In this document: positions 1 to 9,130 of the stretch, one piece after another
Numbering within the stretch: position 1 is the first letter of the stretch
Layout of the letters: each line of letters starts with the position of its first letter
Assembly: GCF_020386615.1 (NCBI RefSeq)
Contig: NZ_CP077769.1
Coordinates: forward strand, 6,683,501-6,747,500
DNA: 64,000 nt
Direction of reading: 5' to 3'
From: Chitinophaga pendula
GTDB taxonomy: Bacteria > Bacteroidota > Bacteroidia > Chitinophagales > Chitinophagaceae
The notes under the pieces: generated by a model
What the model was told of the DNA's origin: nothing
The model's database searches: none
Seen by the model: the letters and a program-made list of their open reading frames with translations, nothing else
Translations under genes and position numbers: made by a program

Positions 1-783
1 CACACCAGGTGTATTGGATAATATTTCACGAACGGCGCTTACTTCATACTCGTTCTCAAATTCTATGTTTACTGCTTCGCTATGGCCACCGATCACAGGT
101 ATGCGTACAGTCGTTGCTGTTACACGGATATTGTCATCTCCCATGATCTTAACAGTTTCCTTTACCATCTTCATTTCTTCTTTGGTATAACCGTTGTCTG
201 TGAAGACATCTATCTGGGGGATAACATTAAGATCGATCGGATAAGCATATGCCTTCTCTCCTTCTATACCCTGGCGCTCGTTCATGAGCTGCGTTACTGC
301 TTTCACACCAGTACCTGTTACGGATTGGTAAGTGGATACTACTACACGGTTCACTTTATACTGCTTGTGTAATGGGCTTAACACCATTACCATCTGAATA
401 GTAGAGCAGTTAGGGTTGGCAATGATCTTATCCGCTGCGGTGAGTGTATCGCCATTTACTTCGGGTACGATCAGTTTTTTGGATGGGTCCATTCTCCAGG
501 CAGAGGAATTATCGATCACGGTGATACCAGCTGCTGCAAATTTGGGGGCCATCTCCAGGGAGGTGCTGCCACCTGCGGAGAATAATGCAATAGCCGGCTT
601 CATTGAAATAGCTGTATCCGCATTAACTACCTTATACGGCTTGCCCTTAAATGTTACTTCCTTACCTACAGACTTCTCAGAAGCTACAGGTATGAGTTCT
701 GTAATAGGAAAATTCCTTTCTTCCAGTACTTGCAACATTTTTGAGCCTACCAGTCCGGTGGCTCCTACTACGGCAACTTTCAT
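1..783 (-). CDS. asd: Aspartate-semialdehyde dehydrogenase, partial
   Basis: Cytosolic enzyme that reduces L-aspartyl-4-phosphate to aspartate semialdehyde with NADPH, the branch point to lysine/DAP, threonine and methionine. The - strand reads from an ATG at 783 and is still open at base 1, so 261 codons are present and the C-terminus is missing. The N-terminus MKVAVVGATGLVGSKM is the Rossmann nucleotide-binding motif. The catalytic cysteine lies in NPNCST near residue 133, and a GGHSEAVN stretch matches the substrate-binding histidine region. A TAATTTTG -7 box on the - strand at 909-902 would give a leader of about 110 nt. Identification is firm; only the gene end is unseen. Confidence 0.95.
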   Translation of the reverse strand, partial: MKVAVVGATGLVGSKMLQVLEERNFPITELIPVASEKSVGKEVTFKGKPYKVVNADTAISMKPAIALFSAGGSTSLEMAPKFAAAGITVIDNSSAWRMDPSKKLIVPEVNGDTLTAADKIIANPNCSTIQMVMVLSPLHKQYKVNRVVVSTYQSVTGTGVKAVTQLMNERQGIEGEKAYAYPIDLNVIPQIDVFTDNGYTKEEMKMVKETVKIMGDDNIRVTATTVRIPVIGGHSEAVNIEFENEYEVSAVREILSNTPGV

Positions 784-1022
784 TGGTAATTTATGATTTG
801 ATGATGAATACACTAATGAGCCCTGAGCTATTACCCTCTTTGTCAGGTACTTATATGCCCGATTTTACTATAGACCGGGTGTCGACCTGCTTTTGGCAGG
901 GCAAAATTACTACATACTGACCGCTTTTCATAACCAGTGTATTAAATATACCAGTACTTGGCTCATATGCATGAAAATCTTATTTTCATTGTATTAGCGA
1001 TCCTTCATCACCATACGAACAT
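784..1022. other. Divergent intergenic region asd / lamin-tail protein
   Basis: No gene is seen here. It holds the presumed - strand promoter of asd (TAATTTTG at 909-902). Two small hairpins are present, CCTGC/GCAGG at 886-900 and CCCG/CGGG at 858-879. No known riboswitch pattern is recognised. The promoter of the + strand gene is not clear. Confidence 0.4.
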
Positions 1023-2810
1023 ATGATACGTACTATTGTTTGTGCAGGCTCGCTACTGTTAACTTCTCTCTCATTTGCACAGGTGCAGGACGATTTTAGC
1101 GATGGTAACTTCACGGTCGCTCCTCCCTGGAAGGGTATTGATACATTATGGCAGGTAAAGGATGGCCGGTTACAAAGTAATTGTCATCAAAGGAATACCA
1201 GTTTCTGTCTGGCTATGGATGCAGGCACGCAACCCGCTGCTAATTGGGAGTGGTGGATGCGGTTGGATTTTAATACTTCTTCCGCTAATTACGTCGATGT
1301 ATATCTGCGGGCGAATACTCCTTTGCTGACGGACTCGAACGTATACGGGTATTTTGTACGCATAGGCGGTACGGCTGATAACATATGTCTTTACCGGCGA
1401 AGTGGTGGTAGTATGCGCTTGTTGATCGAAGGGCCTGATGGGTGGACGGATCATCGTAGCAATACATTACGGATCAGCGTAGGTTGCAGTCCTGAAGGAG
1501 TGTGGACCCTTCGTGCTGCTAATGGCAGTGATGGTGTTTTTGAGTCGCTGGGTAGCACGCAGGAAGTGTTGCAGCCTGCGGGGCCTTGGTTTGGCTGGAT
1601 GATAAGGCAATCCACTCCTTCCTTTTTTGAGAAGCACTTTTTCGATGATTGCCATATCACACCTTTCCAACCAGACATGGAGCCCCCGGTGTTGCAGCAG
1701 GTAGTTGCCTCCGGCAAGCAGGAATTATCGCTCCGGTTCTCAGAAATACCAGATATCAGGACGGTAGCACAACTGTCCAATTATATGGTTGGAGCTGGTG
1801 TCGGGAAGCCTCAGCGTGCGACGGCAGCGGGCGATGTGGTCCGGTTGTATTTCGGGGCTGCCTTTCCGGATGTAGATAGTATATCTTTTCAGGCTAGCGG
1901 GATAAAGGATATGGCTGGCAATATCATGTTGCCCTATACTGGTTATTTCCGTTACTACCGGCCATCTGTCCGGGACCTCGTAATCAACGAAGTATTATAT
2001 GATCCGCCGGCGGGGATACCTGAGTTTGTGGAACTATACAATCGCAGTCAGCGGGCGGTAGACCTGCGGCAGTACATGATCGGTACGCGCGATGTAGCTG
2101 GAGCGCCGGACCGGATGGTTGTACTGAGTGCGTCGCCCCGGTGGTTACTGCCAGGTGGCTATATGATCGTGTGCAGGGACCCATCGGCTTTGTGTACGCA
2201 TTATTACTGTATGGGTGGTACCCAGCCCCGGTGGACGGTGGATTTGCCTGCATTGAGGAATGATGGCGCCGTAGTGTTACTGACGGATACCAGTGGCCTG
2301 GTGGTAGATGAATTCCTGTATGATCCCCGGTTCCATCATATAATGGCCAACGCGACGAAAGGCGTATCCCTGGAGCGGTCGCACGCGGATATGCCTACTC
2401 AGCAGCTTTCCAACTGGCACTCTGCAGCTGGTACTGCAGGGTATGCCACGCCGGGCGGGCCTAATTCACAGGTAGAGGCCCATGTGCTGCAAGGGACTAT
2501 GACCGTGTCACCGCAGACCTTTTCCCCGGATGGGGATGGGATGGATGACTGGGCCGTTCTGTATTATGAGCTGCCGGCCGGCGGTTATGTTGGTACGGTT
2601 AGTATTTTCGATGGGGAAGGGCGGCTGGTCCGCAGACTGGCCAGCAGCATAACGCTAGATACCCGGGGACGTTTCACCTGGGATGGCCGGAATGAGGCCG
2701 GACAGATGCTGGGAACGGGTATATATATTATCTTCGCCGAAATATTCAACCCGGAGGGAAAGGTAAAACGTTGGAAATTACCAGTGGTAGTGGCACGAAA
2801 GTTGAATTGA
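1023..2810 (+). CDS. Secreted lamin-tail-domain protein with C-terminal FlgD/CHU_C-like Ig domain
   Basis: Predicted exported surface protein of 595 residues; its function is unknown. Residues 1-19 form a signal peptide ending SLSFA-Q. Residues about 22-210 look like a jelly-roll, lectin-like domain, starting DDFSDGNF. An Ig-like segment follows, and near residues 320-470 a lamin tail domain begins VINEVLYDPP and contains EFVELYN. The last 100 residues open with SPQTFSPDGDGMDD and end in a FlgD-like beta-sandwich, as in Bacteroidota gliding or type IX secretion C-terminal regions. Lamin-tail modules often occur in secreted nucleases and cell-surface proteins, but no nuclease domain is visible here. 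The ATG at 1023 gives a clean signal peptide. Confidence 0.75.
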   Translation: MIRTIVCAGSLLLTSLSFAQVQDDFSDGNFTVAPPWKGIDTLWQVKDGRLQSNCHQRNTSFCLAMDAGTQPAANWEWWMRLDFNTSSANYVDVYLRANTPLLTDSNVYGYFVRIGGTADNICLYRRSGGSMRLLIEGPDGWTDHRSNTLRISVGCSPEGVWTLRAANGSDGVFESLGSTQEVLQPAGPWFGWMIRQSTPSFFEKHFFDDCHITPFQPDMEPPVLQQVVASGKQELSLRFSEIPDIRTVAQLSNYMVGAGVGKPQRATAAGDVVRLYFGAAFPDVDSISFQASGIKDMAGNIMLPYTGYFRYYRPSVRDLVINEVLYDPPAGIPEFVELYNRSQRAVDLRQYMIGTRDVAGAPDRMVVLSASPRWLLPGGYMIVCRDPSALCTHYYCMGGTQPRWTVDLPALRNDGAVVLLTDTSGLVVDEFLYDPRFHHIMANATKGVSLERSHADMPTQQLSNWHSAAGTAGYATPGGPNSQVEAHVLQGTMTVSPQTFSPDGDGMDDWAVLYYELPAGGYVGTVSIFDGEGRLVRRLASSITLDTRGRFTWDGRNEAGQMLGTGIYIIFAEIFNPEGKVKRWKLPVVVARKLN

Positions 2811-2935
2811 GCAGATATCTTTTAAGCTGAAAATGAGTCGTTTGTACAGTAAATGATAAATGATTCGGTTAAAAAGGTAAATAATCATGCGTTCTATTAT
2901 AATTATTTATATTTGCGCTTCCTAAAAATTTGAAC

Positions 2936-3613
2936 ATGCAGTACAGAGAAATTGTAGCAGTAACCGGTTTGGGCGGTTTGTTTCAACTGATAGCCAGCAA
3001 GCAGGATGGTGCTATTGTTAGATCCCTGGAGGATAAAAGCACCAGGTTTGTATCTTCCCGCGTACACAATTTTACCCCGCTTGAGAGTATTGAAGTATTT
3101 ACAACTGGTGATAATGTAAACCTGGCAGAGGTATTTAAAGCCATGCAGGAAAAAGAGGCAGAGATATCCCCTGCTGAAGTGAAAGGTGATAATAACGCCA
3201 TTAAAACATACTTCAAACAGGTATTCCCTTCTTTCGATGAGGACAGGGTATACGTGAGCGATATGAAGAAGATGGTGAAATGGTATGCTATTCTGAAGCA
3301 TAACGACCTGCTGAAGTTTGAAGAGATCCTGGCTACTGAAGAAGCGGAAGAGGGCGCAACAGTTGAGCCTGTAGCAGAAGTGGTAGCTGAGACGGCACCT
3401 GCTGAAGCAGAAAAACCAGCGAAAAAAGCTACTAAAAAGAAAGCGGCTGCTAAAGATGCTGATGCTGATGAAGCAGCACCTGCAGCGGAGAAAGAAAAGC
3501 CTGCGAAGAAAACAACTGCAAAGGCTAAGAAAGAAGAAGCACCTGTTGAAGAAGGTGAAGAAGCTCCTAAAAAAGCTACCCGCACCCGTAAGAAGAAAAC
3601 AGAAGAAGAATAA
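2936..3613 (+). CDS. DUF5606 domain protein with Lys/Ala-rich histone-H1-like tail
   Basis: Uncharacterised cytosolic protein of 225 residues. Residues 1-135 are the conserved DUF5606 domain of Bacteroidota (start MQYREIVAVTGLGGLF, with DEDRVYVSDMKKMVKWY later). The rest is a low-complexity tail of Lys, Ala, Glu and Pro with repeated KPAKKATKKK-like runs, similar in composition to histone H1. The ATG at 2936 is preferred over an in-frame TTG six bases upstream because family members begin at this methionine. A nucleic-acid-binding role for the tail is inference. It sits alone between two unrelated + strand genes, 83 bp before the peptidase. Confidence 0.75.
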   Translation: MQYREIVAVTGLGGLFQLIASKQDGAIVRSLEDKSTRFVSSRVHNFTPLESIEVFTTGDNVNLAEVFKAMQEKEAEISPAEVKGDNNAIKTYFKQVFPSFDEDRVYVSDMKKMVKWYAILKHNDLLKFEEILATEEAEEGATVEPVAEVVAETAPAEAEKPAKKATKKKAAAKDADADEAAPAAEKEKPAKKTTAKAKKEEAPVEEGEEAPKKATRTRKKKTEEE

Positions 3614-3696
3614 GGATATTCCTCGGGAAACCATCTTTCAATATCCAGGCATTATGCATTCGTTGTATAGCGCCTGGAATTTTTTATTTTAGCAAT

Positions 3697-5427
3697 ATGG
3701 ATAAAATACTAAATGCAGATATCAAACCGCTTCCGCGGAAGTTTTTACCTGAAGACTTTTCGGTAACAACGTGGGAGGCATTACAGCCATACTATGAAGC
3801 CTTACTGCAAAGGCCGCTGGATAGTACGGCCGCACTGGAACAATGGCTGAAGGACAGTAGTGAGATACAGGCCGTAGTAACGGAGGATGTGTGCTGGAGG
3901 CAGATCCGTATGACATGTGATACTAACAATAAGTCATTGGAGGAGGCATTCACCTACTTTATGATGGAGATACAGCCTAAGCTGTTGCCTTATGAAGATC
4001 AGCTGAATAAGCGTCTGCTGGACAACCCATACCTCCATGAGCTGGATCCTGAACTGTATAAGACCTTTCTGCGTAATGTACGTAAGCAGGTGAAGCTGTT
4101 CCGCGAAGCCAATGTACCGCTGCAAGCTGAGCTGAGTGTGATGGCGCAGCAATATGGTGTAATAAATGGGCGAATGACTGTGACCGTGAACGGACAGGAA
4201 TACACTTTACAGCAGGCTGCAAAATTCCTGGAAGGCAGTGACCGGTCACTCCGGGAGGAGGTATTCCGTAAGACGGGAGAGCGTCGTTTACAGGATCGTG
4301 CTGCATTGGATGGATTATATACCGGGCTGGTACAGAAACGTCACCAGGTAGCTACGAATGCAGGTTTTGCTAATTATCGTGACTATAAGTTCGAGGAGCT
4401 GGGGCGTTTTGACTATACCAAGGAGGATTGTTTCCAATTCCATGCAGCGGTGAGAGAACATATCCTGCCTATTGTGGGGCAAATGTTGCAACGGCAACAG
4501 CGGAAGCTGGGGTTAGATACTTTACGGCCCTGGGATACTGATGCGGAGCCGGCAGGTGTAAAGCCCTTAATGCCTTTCCATACGGGAGAGGAATTAGTAA
4601 CGAAGGCCAGCGCGTGCTTTGATCAACTACGTCCTTTCTTTGGGGACTGTCTCCGGGAGATGAAACGACTGGGCCGGTTGGACCTGGAAAGCCGTATGGG
4701 TAAAGCGCCCGGAGGTTATAACTGTCCTTTGCCGGAGACGGGAGTGCCTTTTATATTTATGAATGCGGCCGGTCAGATGAAGGACCTGACTACGATGGTA
4801 CACGAGGGCGGACATGCGATACACTCTTTCCTGAGTCATCCGCTGGCGCTGAGTGCTTTCAAGGAATATCCGATGGAGATGGCGGAAGTGGCAAGTATGA
4901 GTATGGAACTGTTGACGATGGACTATTGGGATATCTTCTTCAGTGATCCGGAGGAGCTGCGCCGGGCTAAGCTGCAACAGCTGGAGCGCTCGGTGTCTAT
5001 CTTCCCGTGGATCGCTACCATTGATAAATTCCAGCACTGGGTATATGAACATCCGGAGCATACTGCCGAGGAGCGTACTGCGCAATGGCTGGCTATATTG
5101 AATGAATTCTCTCCGGATATGGTAGATTGGAGTGGACTGGAGTTGTACCGGGAATTTGGCTGGCAGCGGCAGCTGCACTTGTTTGAGGTGCCCTTCTATT
5201 ACATCGAGTATGGTATTGCCCAACTGGGAGCTATCGCGATGTGGAAACAGTACCGGGAGAATAAGGAGCAGGCGTTGGATAACTATATCAAGGCGCTGAG
5301 CCTGGGAGCGACCCGTACCCTGCCTGAGCTCTATAAGGCAGCAGGTATCCGGTTTGATCTTTCACCGGCTTATATTAAAGAGCTGGCAGACTTTGTACAG
5401 CAGGAGATACAACCACTCGCTGAATAG
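3697..5427 (+). CDS. M3 family oligoendopeptidase (oligoendopeptidase F-like)
   Basis: Zinc metallopeptidase that trims short peptides in the cytosol. The 576-residue length fits the M3B family. The zinc motif HEGGH lies near residues 369-373 (TTMVHEGGHAIHSF), and a downstream EMAEVASMSMELL supplies the third, glutamate zinc ligand, as in oligopeptidase F. No signal peptide is seen. The gene is monocistronic and ends 47 bp before the convergent fur-like gene, with a shared hairpin between them. The family is firm; the exact peptide preference is unknown. Confidence 0.92.
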   Translation: MDKILNADIKPLPRKFLPEDFSVTTWEALQPYYEALLQRPLDSTAALEQWLKDSSEIQAVVTEDVCWRQIRMTCDTNNKSLEEAFTYFMMEIQPKLLPYEDQLNKRLLDNPYLHELDPELYKTFLRNVRKQVKLFREANVPLQAELSVMAQQYGVINGRMTVTVNGQEYTLQQAAKFLEGSDRSLREEVFRKTGERRLQDRAALDGLYTGLVQKRHQVATNAGFANYRDYKFEELGRFDYTKEDCFQFHAAVREHILPIVGQMLQRQQRKLGLDTLRPWDTDAEPAGVKPLMPFHTGEELVTKASACFDQLRPFFGDCLREMKRLGRLDLESRMGKAPGGYNCPLPETGVPFIFMNAAGQMKDLTTMVHEGGHAIHSFLSHPLALSAFKEYPMEMAEVASMSMELLTMDYWDIFFSDPEELRRAKLQQLERSVSIFPWIATIDKFQHWVYEHPEHTAEERTAQWLAILNEFSPDMVDWSGLELYREFGWQRQLHLFEVPFYYIEYGIAQLGAIAMWKQYRENKEQALDNYIKALSLGATRTLPELYKAAGIRFDLSPAYIKELADFVQQEIQPLAE

Positions 5428-5439
5428 CGGTTTATAAAG

Positions 5440-5474
5440 TACTGATGACTGATGAAGCCCATCCGTCATCAGTA
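5440..5474. terminator. Bidirectional hairpin between convergent genes
   Basis: An inverted repeat with 10-bp arms, TACTGATGAC at 5440-5449 and its complement at 5465-5474, has a 15-nt loop. It fills the 47-bp gap between the stop codons of the peptidase (+) and the Fur-family gene (-). The T-richness is modest (ATTATTT on the + side), so termination is plausible, not certain. Confidence 0.6.
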
Positions 5475-5906
5475 TTATTTACATTGTTTGCAGACACCAC
5501 TTACCACTACTTCTACATTGTGTGCCGCATATCCTTTAGGTAAATGAATAGGCGGGATGTCTGTTTCTTCCAGGCACATGGTATTACCACATTCTTCGCA
5601 TTTGAAGTGAACATGGTGATCATGGTGATCATGTTCGGAGCATTCCGATTTGCAAAGTGCGTATCTTACGGAGGTATCCGTAGTAGGTATCTTATGGATG
5701 ATGCCTTTGTCCAGGTAAGTCTGTAAGGTGCGATAAATGGTGACGCGGTCAAAAGCTTTACCGGTCAGTTTATCAAAGTCTCCATGTTCCAGGGCGCCAT
5801 CACTTTGCATAAATAGCTCCAGTATCCTGACCCTGGTATCTGTAATACTCAGTTTACTTGCTTTGAGTATTTCTTCGATCTGTTCTCTGTTATTTTTCTT
5901 GCCCAT
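5475..5906 (-). CDS. Fur-family transcriptional regulator, Zur-like
   Basis: Metal-responsive repressor of 143 residues. The N-terminal winged helix (residues 15-85) contains DRVTIYRTLQTYLDKGII. The C-terminal metal and dimer part has a His-rich run (EHDHHDHHVHF, residues 91-101) and two structural CxxC pairs, C103/C106 and C139/C142. It starts 17 bp after the SCO gene ends, so the two are probably co-transcribed. The neighbours (COG0523 GTPase, MerC, metal ABC transporter, TonB receptor) resemble a zinc-starvation regulon, which makes Zur more likely than Fur or PerR. The assignment within the family is inference. Confidence 0.85.
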   Translation of the reverse strand: MGKKNNREQIEEILKASKLSITDTRVRILELFMQSDGALEHGDFDKLTGKAFDRVTIYRTLQTYLDKGIIHKIPTTDTSVRYALCKSECSEHDHHDHHVHFKCEECGNTMCLEETDIPPIHLPKGYAAHNVEVVVSGVCKQCK

Positions 5907-5923
5907 GATAACCTTAATTTCTT

Positions 5924-6550
5924 TTATTCGTTTATCAGGCGGTCTATGTCTAGGATCAGCTTATCGATGTCCTGCTGTTTGGTACCTTCATACAGTCCGC
6001 GGACACGACCTTGTTTGTCGACCAGCGCAAACCACTGGGTGTGCACAAAGTCTTCGTCACCGGTATACACGCCATCATCTACCATATAACTTTCCCTGGC
6101 CAGTTTATACAGTTCTCTCTTAGTACCGGTCAGGAACCACCAGTTTTTGGTGTTTGCTCCGAGCTTTTCTGCATGTGCTTTCAGCACGGATACGCTATCA
6201 TGATCCGGATCAACGGTATGCGAGAGGATCAGGAAATCCGGCTGATCTTTGTATTTGGCATACACTTTCTGCATGTTGGCATTCATCTTTGGACAGATGC
6301 CGGTGCAGGTGGTAAAGAAATACTCTGCCACGTAAAATTTGCCTTTCACATCATTGTTGGTAACGCTCTTGCCATCCTGGTTGGTAAATGAGAACCCTTG
6401 TATGGTATGACCTGGCGTACCTAATATCGGTAGCCGCTCCTTTCCGAAAAAACTACCTGTTTCACCCAATATCACATAGCCGGCATAACTTAAAAATGCA
6501 ATGCTCAGGAGGGAAAAAAAACCGATGTAAAATATAGCCTTTTTAGACAT
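5924..6550 (-). CDS. SCO1/SenC family copper chaperone or thiol oxidoreductase
   Basis: Membrane-anchored periplasmic thioredoxin-fold protein of 208 residues. An N-terminal membrane helix (residues 5-27) is followed by the SCO fold with the CTGIC copper motif (FFTTCTGICPKMNANM). The distal histidine is in DFVHTQWFALVDKQG. SCO proteins deliver copper to the CuA site of cytochrome oxidase or act in thiol redox control. A second SCO gene lies inside the oxidase operon at 31.7 kb, so this copy, placed with a Fur-family gene, may serve metal stress. It is separated from the upstream lipoprotein gene by 137 bp. Confidence 0.88.
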   Translation of the reverse strand: MSKKAIFYIGFFSLLSIAFLSYAGYVILGETGSFFGKERLPILGTPGHTIQGFSFTNQDGKSVTNNDVKGKFYVAEYFFTTCTGICPKMNANMQKVYAKYKDQPDFLILSHTVDPDHDSVSVLKAHAEKLGANTKNWWFLTGTKRELYKLARESYMVDDGVYTGDEDFVHTQWFALVDKQGRVRGLYEGTKQQDIDKLILDIDRLINE

Positions 6551-6687
6551 AATGCCCCTTGTTTGAATCTATCTGCAAAGGTAGCACAGAATTAAATGAG
6601 GGGCGTCATATGGATGTTATTTACTATTGATTAGTCCCGTATAAAGATAATGATTGAATTTTATTAACTGTTTATCAGTTGATTATG

Positions 6688-7272
6688 CTACTCTCCTACT
6701 GCTTCTGCGCGATCGAGATTATAGTAAAGTTCGTATATGTTCTTTTCATTTAGTCTCAATGTGCCCTGGAATGACAGGTAATCATCTGTTTCGAACCTGG
6801 GTTGTCCCTTTTTCAATTTGAGGGTCATGACGGATTCGGGGCCAGCGCCGCCGCAGAAGAAACAGGAACTGTTGGGATTGGCAGACAGGACGTAGACCCC
6901 TCCTTTTACATCCAGGGGGATGACATAGCCGGATATGATGATATAGAGGCCATTGAGGGCTTTGATATTGCGGCTGAACTGGGGGTAAAGCATGGGCATG
7001 TCCAGCTTTTCGTCCCATACGCGGTTGAAGACGACGTCTTTCAGCTGGTTCCAGCGGATGCGGCGGGGGGGATCTGTTGCAGTTATAGAGACGGACCTGT
7101 CTTCAGCCGTTGCTGCGGGCGAAGGTTGGGCGGTGTGCCGGGACAGCAGTTGCTGGTATTGAAGGAGATAGCTGTTGCCGATACCGGTATGTTTACAGAA
7201 CTGGGAGATATCGCTGCAGGAGACCAGGAGGAATGCGCCGATCCAGCACAGGCAGTATTGCCATTTACGCAT
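6688..7272 (-). CDS. DUF3299-like lipoprotein of a metal ABC transporter operon
   Basis: Predicted lipoprotein of 194 residues with a lipobox (FLLVSC, Cys 19). The C-terminal half resembles DUF3299: ISGYVIPLDVKGG is followed by a cysteine pair in SSCFFCGGAGPESVM and a FQGTLRLNE strand. The start overlaps the end of the permease gene by 8 bp, indicating translational coupling. In proteobacteria, DUF3299 proteins sit beside FtsX-type ABC transporters in zinc-regulated loci such as zrg of Vibrio. A zinc link here is inferred from that precedent and from the local palindromes. Confidence 0.6.
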   Translation of the reverse strand: MRKWQYCLCWIGAFLLVSCSDISQFCKHTGIGNSYLLQYQQLLSRHTAQPSPAATAEDRSVSITATDPPRRIRWNQLKDVVFNRVWDEKLDMPMLYPQFSRNIKALNGLYIIISGYVIPLDVKGGVYVLSANPNSSCFFCGGAGPESVMTLKLKKGQPRFETDDYLSFQGTLRLNEKNIYELYYNLDRAEAVGE

Positions 7273-8479
7273 GAGATAGTGTTTTAGAGATATTCAGCCG
7301 GAAGGCCATCATGCCGGGGATGACAGCTGCCAGCAAACATATGAGCCAGGCTGCGAGGGCCAGTATCAATTCCTGGCTGGCTGGCTGCCATAGCAGACTG
7401 GTTTCGTAATGCCATTTGTGTTGCAGTACCGGCTGCAGGGCCAGCAGTGCAAGCCGGCTGAGCAGATATCCGGAGAGGATGCCGGCGACTGCCAGCAGGG
7501 ATGCTTCCGTCAGCACCAGTTGTAGCAGGGCTACGGGGCTGGCCCCCATGCTGCGTAACAAGGCCAGTTCATAGCGGCGCTGTTGTATGGACTGAAATAA
7601 CAGGAGGAAAAGGCTACAGGCACCCAGGCCCATCAGCAGCCAGGCAAAGAGGCGAAGGGTATCTATGCCGATACCCATAAGCGACAGCAGCCGATTGATT
7701 TCTATAGCCGGTACAGCGGCTTGCATCGCTGTTTGGCTGTTGATGATCCTGGGTAGTTGCAGTTGAGCTAGCGGAGTATTGTATTGCAGCAGCACAGCGG
7801 TGATCTGCCGATCGTCGGAAGCGGGGACGTCAGCTGTTTCTTCTTTGTGTGCATGGTGATGGTCGTGGGCAGCATGTATGTGCCATACGCTGCTGATGGA
7901 TGTGATGATCAGTTGATCGAGGAGGGTACCTGTTGGCTGTAGTACGCCGGTAACCTGGTAGGGATGTTCGGTGTGTTCCTCCCCTTCGCCTGCCAGCCCA
8001 TGGGAGCCGGCAAAATGATCGTCAGGATGCAGGTGGGTCCGTTGTGCGACATTGCTGCCTATCACGGCTTCCATAGGCTTTGCAAAGAGCCGGCCTGACT
8101 GGAGCTGACCATCAAAGTGCCGGATATATTGTGTATTGGATCCTACTATGCGGAAGCCTTTATAATTGTCGCCCATGGCGAGCGGGATCGCTGTTTTCAC
8201 AAAGGGATGGTGCATCCACTTGCTGGCGCTGTCCAGTGATATATTACCGGTGGGGGCATCGGCCTGGTATACGGCAGAGAGTACTAGCTGTAGCGGGCTA
8301 CCTTTTGCGCCCAGTACCATATCGACGCCAGCCGCGTTTTCTTCCAGTTGTTTGCCGGTCTGTTGTTGTAAGAGCAGGAGTAATGCCAGCATACCGGTGC
8401 TACAACTGATGAGTAACCAGCTGCTGATGGCGGGCAGGGGTCTGTATCGTAAGTTGCTCAACGCGATCTTTCCTATCAT
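7265..8479 (-). CDS. ABC transporter permease, FtsX/MacB type
   Basis: Inner-membrane permease of 404 residues. One N-terminal membrane helix (residues 17-39) precedes a large periplasmic domain. Three C-terminal helices (about residues 270-395) contain the FtsX signature RRYELALLRSMGASPVAL. The periplasmic loop carries a His-rich stretch, HIHAAHDHHHAHKEET (about residues 202-217), suggesting metal binding. The start overlaps the ATPase gene by 4 bp (ATGA type) and the end overlaps the lipoprotein gene, so the three form a tight operon. The substrate is unproven; zinc or another divalent metal, or a metal-related lipoprotein, is plausible. Confidence 0.85.
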   Translation of the reverse strand: MIGKIALSNLRYRPLPAISSWLLISCSTGMLALLLLLQQQTGKQLEENAAGVDMVLGAKGSPLQLVLSAVYQADAPTGNISLDSASKWMHHPFVKTAIPLAMGDNYKGFRIVGSNTQYIRHFDGQLQSGRLFAKPMEAVIGSNVAQRTHLHPDDHFAGSHGLAGEGEEHTEHPYQVTGVLQPTGTLLDQLIITSISSVWHIHAAHDHHHAHKEETADVPASDDRQITAVLLQYNTPLAQLQLPRIINSQTAMQAAVPAIEINRLLSLMGIGIDTLRLFAWLLMGLGACSLFLLLFQSIQQRRYELALLRSMGASPVALLQLVLTEASLLAVAGILSGYLLSRLALLALQPVLQHKWHYETSLLWQPASQELILALAAWLICLLAAVIPGMMAFRLNISKTLSHA

Positions 8480-9108
8480 GATAGTGCCAGTTGATGAGAG
8501 AATAATTGTTTGAGCCGGTTGTCGTGTGTGACGATGATCATGGCGGTCTGCCGTTGTATGGCCTGTTGGCGGAGGAGACGGGCTACGTGTTCGCAGTTAT
8601 TATCATCGAGACTGGCGGTGGGTTCGTCGGCAAGTATGACGGCCGGGCTATGGAGTACGGCTCTTGCGATAGCTGCTCTCTGGCGTTCTCCCTGGCTAAG
8701 TTCGGCAGGGTATCTTTCCAGCAGGTGGTGGATGCCCAGGCGGTGGCAAAGTTCCTGCAGATGCCGGACGGTGGTTGTCTGCCGGGTGAAGGTGGCCGGC
8801 AATTGCAGGTTGTCGGCTACGGAAAGTGCGGCGATGAAGTGAGGTTGCTGGTGGATAATGCTGGTATGTTGTGCTCTGAACTGGTCGAGGTGTCGAGCAG
8901 ACAAGTGATTGATCACCGTTTGTGCGATATGTATTTTGCCGGTATCGGGTAGCAGCAGACCTGCCAGCAGATGCAGCAAGGTGGTCTTACCTACCCCGGA
9001 AGGACCTGTGATAAGCAGCACCTCTCCTGCTGCACATGTGAATGGTGGAAATCTTAAAGTATGGCCATCGTGTGTATGTGCATATGAAAGGGCGGTTGTC
9101 TGAAGCAT
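8476..9108 (-). CDS. ABC transporter ATP-binding protein, LolD/MacB-like
   Basis: Cytosolic ATPase of 210 residues that powers the adjacent permease. Walker A is GPSGVGKTT (residues 35-43). The ABC signature is LSQGERQRAAIARA, Walker B is VILADEPTASLD and the switch histidine is in VTHD. It is the first gene of the operon, starting 46 bp downstream of a perfect palindrome that overlaps its promoter. Family membership is certain; the substrate is not. Confidence 0.92.
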   Translation of the reverse strand: MLQTTALSYAHTHDGHTLRFPPFTCAAGEVLLITGPSGVGKTTLLHLLAGLLLPDTGKIHIAQTVINHLSARHLDQFRAQHTSIIHQQPHFIAALSVADNLQLPATFTRQTTTVRHLQELCHRLGIHHLLERYPAELSQGERQRAAIARAVLHSPAVILADEPTASLDDNNCEHVARLLRQQAIQRQTAMIIVTHDNRLKQLFSHQLALS

Positions 9109-9130
9109 ACTCGATTATTTTTCGCTGCTT

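Noticed and set aside
820..902. Long-range pairing GCCCTG/CAGGGC in the asd leader, suggesting a riboswitch
   Set aside because: The likely -7 box (909-902) overlaps one arm, so the transcript would not contain the complete pair; no lysine-riboswitch core is seen.
2903..3634. Long - strand open frames of 243 and 200 codons opposite the DUF5606 gene
   Set aside because: They mirror the Lys/Ala-rich tail of the real gene; their translations are biased Phe/Ser/Cys strings without any domain.
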